From: Cryptomeria japonica
Lineage: Eukaryota > Streptophyta > Pinopsida > Cupressales > Cupressaceae
Assembly: GCF_030272615.1 (NCBI RefSeq)
Contig: NC_081413.1
Coordinates: 603,634,709 to 603,698,708, forward strand
DNA: 64,000 nucleotides
Direction: 5' to 3'
Both the position numbers and the translations under genes were made by a program. Below are positions 57,650 to 64,000 of this stretch, one piece after another (the first letter of the stretch is position 1; every line of letters starts with the position of its first letter). The notes beneath the pieces are model-generated. The model saw only the letters and a list, made by a program, of their open reading frames with translations. It was not told the DNA's origin and did no database searches.

Positions 57650-60053
57650 CTAACTCTCATCAAGAGGGGCAAAGACCCCTAAATTGTCTCTCAAATAGAC
57701 TAATGTATCTGCAGGCAAAGGCTTAGTGAAAATATCTACAATATGATCCTTTGTAGATACATACTCCAATTTGACTTCTTCATCAGTGATTTTGTCCCTA
57801 AAAAAATGATACTTAATTGATATATGCTTTGTTTTAGAATGCAGTACTGGATTCTTGGAAATATTCATAGCACTTGAATTATCACAATATATAACAATAG
57901 GCTCATCATACTCAAATCTGATACCCTTCAACATTTGCTTCATCCAAACTACCTAAGTATAGTTGCTAGTAGTACTAATGTATTCAACTTCAGTAGTAGA
58001 TAGAGATATAGCATCTTGTTTCTTACTGGACCATGAAACCAACTTCTTTTCCAAGAAGATATCTCCACCAGTAGTACTTTTCTGATCACCAACAACACCT
58101 ACCTAGTCAGCATTAGTATAAGCACATACCATGAGATCATCATTCTTCAGATAGCATAAGCCATAGTCAACTTTCCCCTTCAAGTATTTGAAGATCCTCT
58201 TCACATCAGTAATATGACTTTCCTTAGGATTAGCTTGAAATCTAGCACAAAGACAAACAACATGCATAATATCTGGCCTATTCTAAGTCAAGTACAATAA
58301 TCCACCAATCATAGATCTATACAATGTTTGATTAACTTTATGAGATTCATCATTCTTAGACAACTTGTATCCAGACACTGTAGGAGTTCCAACTAGTTTA
58401 GAGTTAGCTAACCCAAAAATTTTCAACAATTCCTTTGCATACTTAGATTGAGAAATGAAAATGCCTTTGTCAATTTGTGTAATTTGCAACCCTAAGAAGA
58501 ATTTCATTTCACCTATCATAGACATCTCAAATTCCTTTTGCATATCATCAGTAAACTTCATACTCAAGTCATCATCTCCTCCAAAAATAATGTCATCAAC
58601 AAAAACTTTAACAATAAAAATGTTGTCATTATCAACTTTAAAGTACAAATTACTATCAGTGGCACCTTTATAGAATCCCAACTTCATCAAATAACCGTCC
58701 AATCTAGCATACCAAGCTCTAGGGGCTTTCTTAGGTCCGTAGAATGCTTTCTTCAATTTGAATACCATGTCTCCTTCATTCGGTAATGAAAATCCATCTG
58801 GTTGCTCAATGTAGACTTCCTATTCCAAATCACCATTCAAAAAGGATGACTTAACATCCATCTGATATACCTTGAAATTCCTTTAAGCAATATATGCAAG
58901 TAATAATATAACAATTTCAATTCTAGCTACCAAAGAAAAAATATCCTCATAATAAATTCCTTCCATCTATGAACATCCCTTACATGCTAGTCTTTCTTTA
59001 TTTCTAACCAATTCACCGACTTCATTCAGTTTATTCTGAAACACCCATTTAGTTTCAATCACATTCTTATCTTTAGGTCTCGAAACAAGCTCCCATGTGT
59101 TATTCTTCTCAATTTTATTCAACTCTTCTTCCATAGCTTTAATCTAATTCTCATCATTACATGCTATTGCAATATCTTTAGGTTCAATCTTTGAAATCAA
59201 ACATATCTCTTCTACATCAATCCTTCTCCTAGTCATCACTCCTTTATTTTTATGACCAATAATTTGATTTTTTGAATGATTTAATCTTACATACCTCATA
59301 ATCTTCTTATTGTTCTAATTGTCTAGCTCTTGAATTTCTTCACCGACAACAACAATATCCGGATTAATTATCTCTACCAAAGAATTCTACTTTAAGATCC
59401 CAATCTGCACAGGCTTTGAAATAACATCTTGATCACCAGATTCATATCCACATGCTCTCATCTTGTTTCCATGACATTCATCCACCTTCACATTTGTACT
59501 TTCCACTATCTTATTCATTCTCTTGTTGTAACATCGGTAGGCCTTGCTCTTAGTAGAATAACCCAAAAAGATTCCTTCATCACATCTTGCATCAAAATTT
59601 CCTATATCCTCATCTCTATCAATATAGCATTTACTTTCAAAAATTCTAAAATATCTAACTGTAGGAACATGACCAAACCATAACTCATAAGGAGTCTTAC
59701 CAGAATCACCTCTTATATGCACTTGGTTGAATGTGTAAATAGCAGTACTAATTGCTTCTCTCCAAAAGGTTTGTGCAATGTTTCCTTCAACCAACATAGT
59801 CCTAGAAGCATCCCAAATTGTTCTATTCTTTCTTTCAACAACTCCATTCTACTGAGGGATTCTAGGAGCAGATAATTGTCTTCTAATTCCATTCTCCTCA
59901 CATAATGAATCAAACTCACTAGATGTAAATTCTTCTCCTTTGCTAGATCTTAGGCACTCCAACTTCAATCGTGTCTCAAAATCCACCTTAGCTTTGAATA
60001 TCTCAAATTTCTCCAATGCTTCTAATTTCTCCCATAGAAAGGTAACCCACATC
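57650..60053 (-). pseudogene. Copia pol of element F: integrase C-part, RT, RNase H
   Basis: All parts lie in one frame, interrupted by about ten stops. Integrase: the region leading to the catalytic Glu (GVVERKN near 59840), then the C-terminal part (59387-59797). RT: WVFQNKLNE near 59040, LKKAFYGPKKAPRAWY near 58740, FVDDIIFGGD near 58595 as the catalytic motif, and MIGGLLYL near 58300. RNase H: STTEVEYIS near 57990, CDNSSAMNISKNPVLHSKTKHI near 57830-57890, DIFTKPLP near 57725. Typical copia order IN-RT-RH. Decay is by stops only, without a net frame change. Confidence 0.92.
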
Positions 60054-60495
60054 TGTTGGAAATTTAAAGGAATTGATTATTTGTTGCATTGATGTTTATC
60101 ATTGATGTCAAAACTAGCTTGTTTGGTTGTCTACCAGGTTCTAGTAAAGTGGTTGGATTGTGATGTTGATCTGGAGACTATCTCTGGTATTCTCTGGTAT
60201 GTTCAATTTGGTAGAATTGGTTTAGTTCAGTCATTCATGTACATTTCACATTAAATTGGTTAAATATTTGGTGATTCAGAAGCTATCATATGTTCTAGTA
60301 AGCCTTTTGGTTATTGGTAAGGCTTTTACCGATAGAGATTTGTTGAAGATCTTTTGATGAATTCGATAAGTGGTGTTGGTGCGGCTTCTAGTAGGCTCTC
60401 AAGATGTTGATGGTTATCATATTCATGTTCTAGTTAATCGGTGGTGTTGCATTTGGCTTAGGGTGACCTATTTTAGGTCTAGTGCTATTCTTTGT
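60054..60495 (+). repeat. Partial LTR H (copia-like), cut by the LINE
   Basis: Starts TGTTGGAAATTT at the break in F integrase and shares TTGTTGCATTGATG / TCATTGATGTCAA with the F LTR start read in its own direction, so it is probably a plus-strand copia LTR. Its end is not seen; at 60496 the LINE begins. Confidence 0.55.
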
Positions 60496-60689
60496 TTTTT
60501 ATTAAGGAAAATTAGGTTTTAAGGGACCCGAAACCTGCTTACATTACAAAGGATAGCATGAAAGAAACTAGAGAAGACAAGACCTAGACAGAAAAGCTGC
60601 AAAAAAACTAGCAGAAAAACTAGCAACTAGGAAAAAAGGACATCACAGAGCCTGCGAGAAACTGGCATCCAAAAACCAACATTACATAT

Positions 60690-62549
60690 CAAATAAAAAC
60701 TTTTATGGACTCCTTTGTATTCTTAACCAACAACATCATGGCCTTAGTGACTTCTCTCAAATCTTTGTTCTCCTGCTTCAGCTAAATGTCTTTCGTCTTT
60801 GTCTCCAAATCATTGGTCGTCTGCCTAGTCCTTCACCTAGAGATTTGTGGAGTAGAGCTAGAGGTCGGCATATCATCAATGATAACCATATCCTTATTCT
60901 AATTTTTCCTCTCTAAGTAATCCACCAAGGCATTCATATTTTGAGATGAGATCCTCAAGACATCAAAAATGTGATTCATGAAATTCTTCAACGCCTTCTC
61001 ATTTTTAGCAACCCGATTTATGATGATCTCGTTATCAGCTTCAGTCTTATCTTTGACAATTCTAATCACATCTTTTAGATGTTTCAAATCCCCTTTTATA
61101 AGTTATTTTTCTAACCAGTCCTGCATTTTAATTTCATCCTTTGCTTCTTTGGTTCCCACCTCCACACTCTTTTTCCCTGAATTAGTATCCTTGATCAAAT
61201 TGTGAATCTTATACTCTAGGTCTCTTTGTTTACTCTGTATGTTGGTAATATTTTCAATAACCCACTTCTAAAAATTGAAAGACTCCAGTGTGCAATTTTG
61301 GGTGGCATTCAAAATGGTGTTTGCCATATCCCTTCCCTGCTCAGAGCTCACATATTTAGGGTTAGCTTCCTCCATGGGATTTTGGGTAATATTCCTGCTA
61401 TCTGATACCATAGGGTTAGAATCAGGGTTTTCAGTATAAGCATCTCTTTTCCCTTTCCTCCTCTTCTCCAACATCCTCTTTTTGCTCACTCTCCACTTCA
61501 ATCTCAGCCTCCTTTCCCTGTTCCTCCTCCATACCATCATCCACATCTATGTCCACTTTATCAATGTCAGCCCTCCCTTTTTTATGGGTAGGAACATTAG
61601 ACAAATCATCTTCAGACTTAGACTAAATGAGAAAAATAAGCCCTTGATGGGCTATGGGGTAAGATTTGGGCTTTTTGGCATGGTCAGCCAAGCTCTCCTT
61701 CAGGGAGGATGCTAAATAAAAGGGCAGAGAAATCTTAACCCCATGGCGGAAATGATTGAGTATAGCAAAATGATAATTGTAAACTTTAGTAAAACTACCA
61801 TCAACAGTCGGGAATTCCATCAAAACCCTTAGCATCTTCTACTAAAAAGACTTTACCTAATGAGGGAGGTAGTAAGAAACATTGTCTTTCTTGGCAAGCT
61901 GAGCCTTCTCATCCTCAGTTTTTAGGAAATTTTTAATTGCTTCATCGGCAAACTTTTGGTCTCTATAGAACTTTGTGCCCTCCTTCTATAATCCTGTGAC
62001 CTCCACAACCAAATCCTCATCAATCTTGCAGGTCTCCCTAAAAATAGTGACTTTGTTGTTGTTCCAACCCTTAGCAAAGCCTTGAGACACCGATTTTTTG
62101 CTACCATGCAACTTTTCCATGTATTCGGTGAATCCATGTCTATGGAGCCTCCTCCACACTTTCCACTCAATTTTCTAGTTCTAACAACCATAGGGCTCAT
62201 TCCAGTTTAGGTTACCTCCCATGTTGAAAAGAAGGTCAAAGTCTTCAATAGTATATCTCACAAATTGTAGACCAAGACTTAAGCACAGGCTCTTGAGCAA
62301 AATACTGGGTTCACAAAATAGAGTACCTTCCATGATTTTAAAAAAGTAAATAATAATGGCCACAGAGATCCAACACATAATATTATAATCTCCATCACAC
62401 CATTGATCATAAAAATGATGCCTAAAAACAATCATTAACTGACATTTTGCATGCCCCCAATCTCTATCTTTGATTTCTGGACCCCAAGAGGTAATCATGA
62501 TTTTAACTTGAACCATTGATACGATCAAATGATAATTGCTCCCGAACAT
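60690..62549 (-). pseudogene. Unknown frame downstream of the LINE RNase H, decayed
   Basis: ATG at 62547-62549 overlaps the end of the RNase H frame (stop at 62503-62505). One frame is kept to about 61480 with several stops, then the adjacent frame to about 60690. Features: a hydrophobic stretch (ISVAIIIYFFK near 62350), LNHFRHGVKISLPFYLAS near 61730, an acidic Glu-rich stretch (61500-61560) and a coiled-coil C-terminal part (60900-61090). Not recognised. Plant L1 elements normally end shortly after RNase H, so this is unusual. It could be a captured gene fragment or a lineage-specific third frame. Confidence 0.55.
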
Positions 62550-64000
62550 CCCTTTTACATTGGGGTTCCCTGATATATTTAGTCTCCACCTCTAAATAGA
62601 CCCCCTCATTAGCTAAAAGGTCCGCAACCTTATTGCCTTCCCTTAAAGTATGGGTTATGAGAATAATATCATAGTCATTTAATAACTTTTTAGCACTTTT
62701 GATAGTATTAGTTATATTCCAAGAGGAAGAACTAGTACCTTTAAGAGCCTAAATGATATTGAGGGAGTCCCCTTCCAACCAGATTTTTTTAAATTTGAAA
62801 CCCTGAGAAAGATGGAGGCATTTCAACATAGCCTGAGCTTCAACCACATGATTATTTTGAACTCCAAAGGGAGAAGCAATAGCAGCAATGCAGACACCTT
62901 GAGAATTTCTGATGACTCCTCCCCCTCTAGACTTCCCAGGGTTGCCTTTAGCAACCCAATCAAAATTCACCTTGACCTAGTCATAATTGGGAAATCTCTA
63001 AACAACATTTTCTCTACTAGTCTTATTGTCAGATTTGCAAACTTTGTGAATCAAATTCCATTCAGTAAGGATGCCTTTCTTAATATCATTCATGTCAGCC
63101 AAAAACCATTGCTTGTTGTTTTTGTGAGGAATATTTATGTTTTCTTTTATAGCCCTGCAAACTTTTTCAAAGACCACCTGAGACATGCACTTAGCTTCCC
63201 TAAATATTATGTTATTTCTCTCTTTCTAGATGTACCTGCTAGTCATGGGAAGGATTAAGGACTAGAGGTTCTTGATAAGAGGAAATTTGGTGGGAAAGGT
63301 CCATTGCCAAATAGTTTCCTTGAGACTGTTGTGCATAACCCAATCAACTTTCCATTTCACCCAAAACTTACTCTAGATTTCCCAAGTGAAGGAGCAATGG
63401 ATGAGTAGATGATCTACTAATTCTTCCTCTTTTGGACATAGCTCACACCTATTAGGAAACATAAAACCTCTTCGAGCCAAGTTATCAATAGTAAGAATCC
63501 TATTATGAATAGCAAGCCAAAAAAACATGTTAACTTTAGGAATAAGAATTATATTCCAAACTTTACTCCATATTGGATTGCTTATCTAAGTAAATGTGTT
63601 TTTATAGGCTGAGGCAACAGTGAAGTTACCCCTAGGATTACTCTTCCAAAGGAACACATCATCAAAATCTTTATTAATAGAAAAGGACAACAGATCCTGC
63701 TGAAGTAGCGAAAACCCAGCATAAATAGCATCAAGCCTTACCCATCTATTCTCCTTCTAGTAGTTACAAACCATAGACCCAAACCTTCTTTTACATTCAT
63801 CAATTAGTCGACTGCAGTCTTGATTAAAGAGAGGTTCATCTTTAATCCAAGGGTCATGTGCAACTTTTGTGGATTTGATAATATTATTCCAAATGAAAGA
63901 CCCAACAGGGATGTCTTCAGAGTAGAGGACAGATTGGAGAGGTTGATCATGAATATATTTATCAAACCAAACCTGGTTCCAATCTTTCTTAATTCCATAA
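62503..64000 (-). pseudogene. LINE ORF2, C-terminal part: zf-RVT and RNase H
   Basis: One frame from the window end to the TAA at 62503-62505, with a few in-frame stops. zf-RVT: NMFFWLAIHNRILT, CELC and HLLIHC near 63380-63540. RNase H: VNFDWVAKGNPGKSRGGG near 62910-62975 (Trp where Gly/Ala is usual), VEAQAMLKCLHL near 62810-62850, LEGDSLNI near 62750-62780, and NKVADLLANEG near 62600-62640. These are the standard last two domains of a plant L1 ORF2. Confidence 0.87.

Larger units (their letters stand above)
56443..60053 (-). mobile_element. Element F: Ty1/copia retrotransposon, 3' half
   Basis: 3' LTR (56443-57518) and the downstream half of pol on the minus strand. It is cut at 60053, inside the integrase, by the LTR-like sequence H. 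The gag part and 5' LTR are not in the window. Confidence 0.85.
60496..64000 (-). mobile_element. L1-type LINE, 3' part (continues beyond the window)
   Basis: Minus-strand non-LTR element with the RT-associated zinc-binding domain and RNase H, then a further decayed frame. Its 3' end is near 60496, where the minus strand ends in TTCCTTAATAAAAAAC. Endonuclease and RT should lie right of 64000. Confidence 0.8.

Overview
This is a plant nuclear repeat block with no convincing ordinary host gene. Tat-lineage Ty3/gypsy elements, Ty1/copia elements, an L1-type LINE and a plant mobile domain (PMD) gene point to a seed plant. The size and age of the nest, with scattered C-to-T nonsense decay, would suit a large gymnosperm genome; that last step is inference.

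The window is a set of nested insertions. Element D is a Tat-type gypsy (+ strand), seen as a pol remnant at 42500-46101 with its 3' LTR beyond 47447. Element C (- strand, 18030-21445 plus 34529-42499) sits inside D. Element A (+, from before 1 to 18029) and element B (+, 21446-34528, target duplication TCCAC) sit inside C. A 5.9 kb terminal-inverted-repeat element (22-5966) made mostly of a 20-bp satellite sits in the leader of A. A copia element E (-, 47451-54848, target duplication ATGTA) interrupts D at the first bases of its 3' LTR. To the right are a copia remnant F (-, 56443-60053), a partial LTR H (60054-60495) and the 3' part of an L1-type LINE (-, 60496 to the window end).

A, B and C share LTRs, polypurine tract, leader signals and an antisense gene, but differ in coding content. 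A carries a full gag-PR-RT-RH-aRH-IN frame, dead through 21 in-frame stops yet with its net reading frame kept throughout. B and C carry a shorter polyprotein: Gag, zinc knuckle and protease, then a new segment with a hydrophobic helix, joined to the integrase C-terminus, without RT or RNase H. In B this 1370-codon frame is open. The simplest reading is an RT-less partner family that depends on A/D-type elements for replication.

In A and B the antisense gene has a 66-nt first exon, a GTAAG donor, an 0.8-0.9 kb intron full of minisatellites, and a PMD exon. C keeps only the second exon inside the window. E is also RT-less and carries a long unknown frame of about 1070 codons. The LINE has a further decayed frame downstream of its RNase H. 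Candidates for new biology are the satellite-filled TIR element, the RT-less Tat polyprotein family, the spliced antisense PMD gene, and the unknown frames of E and the LINE.
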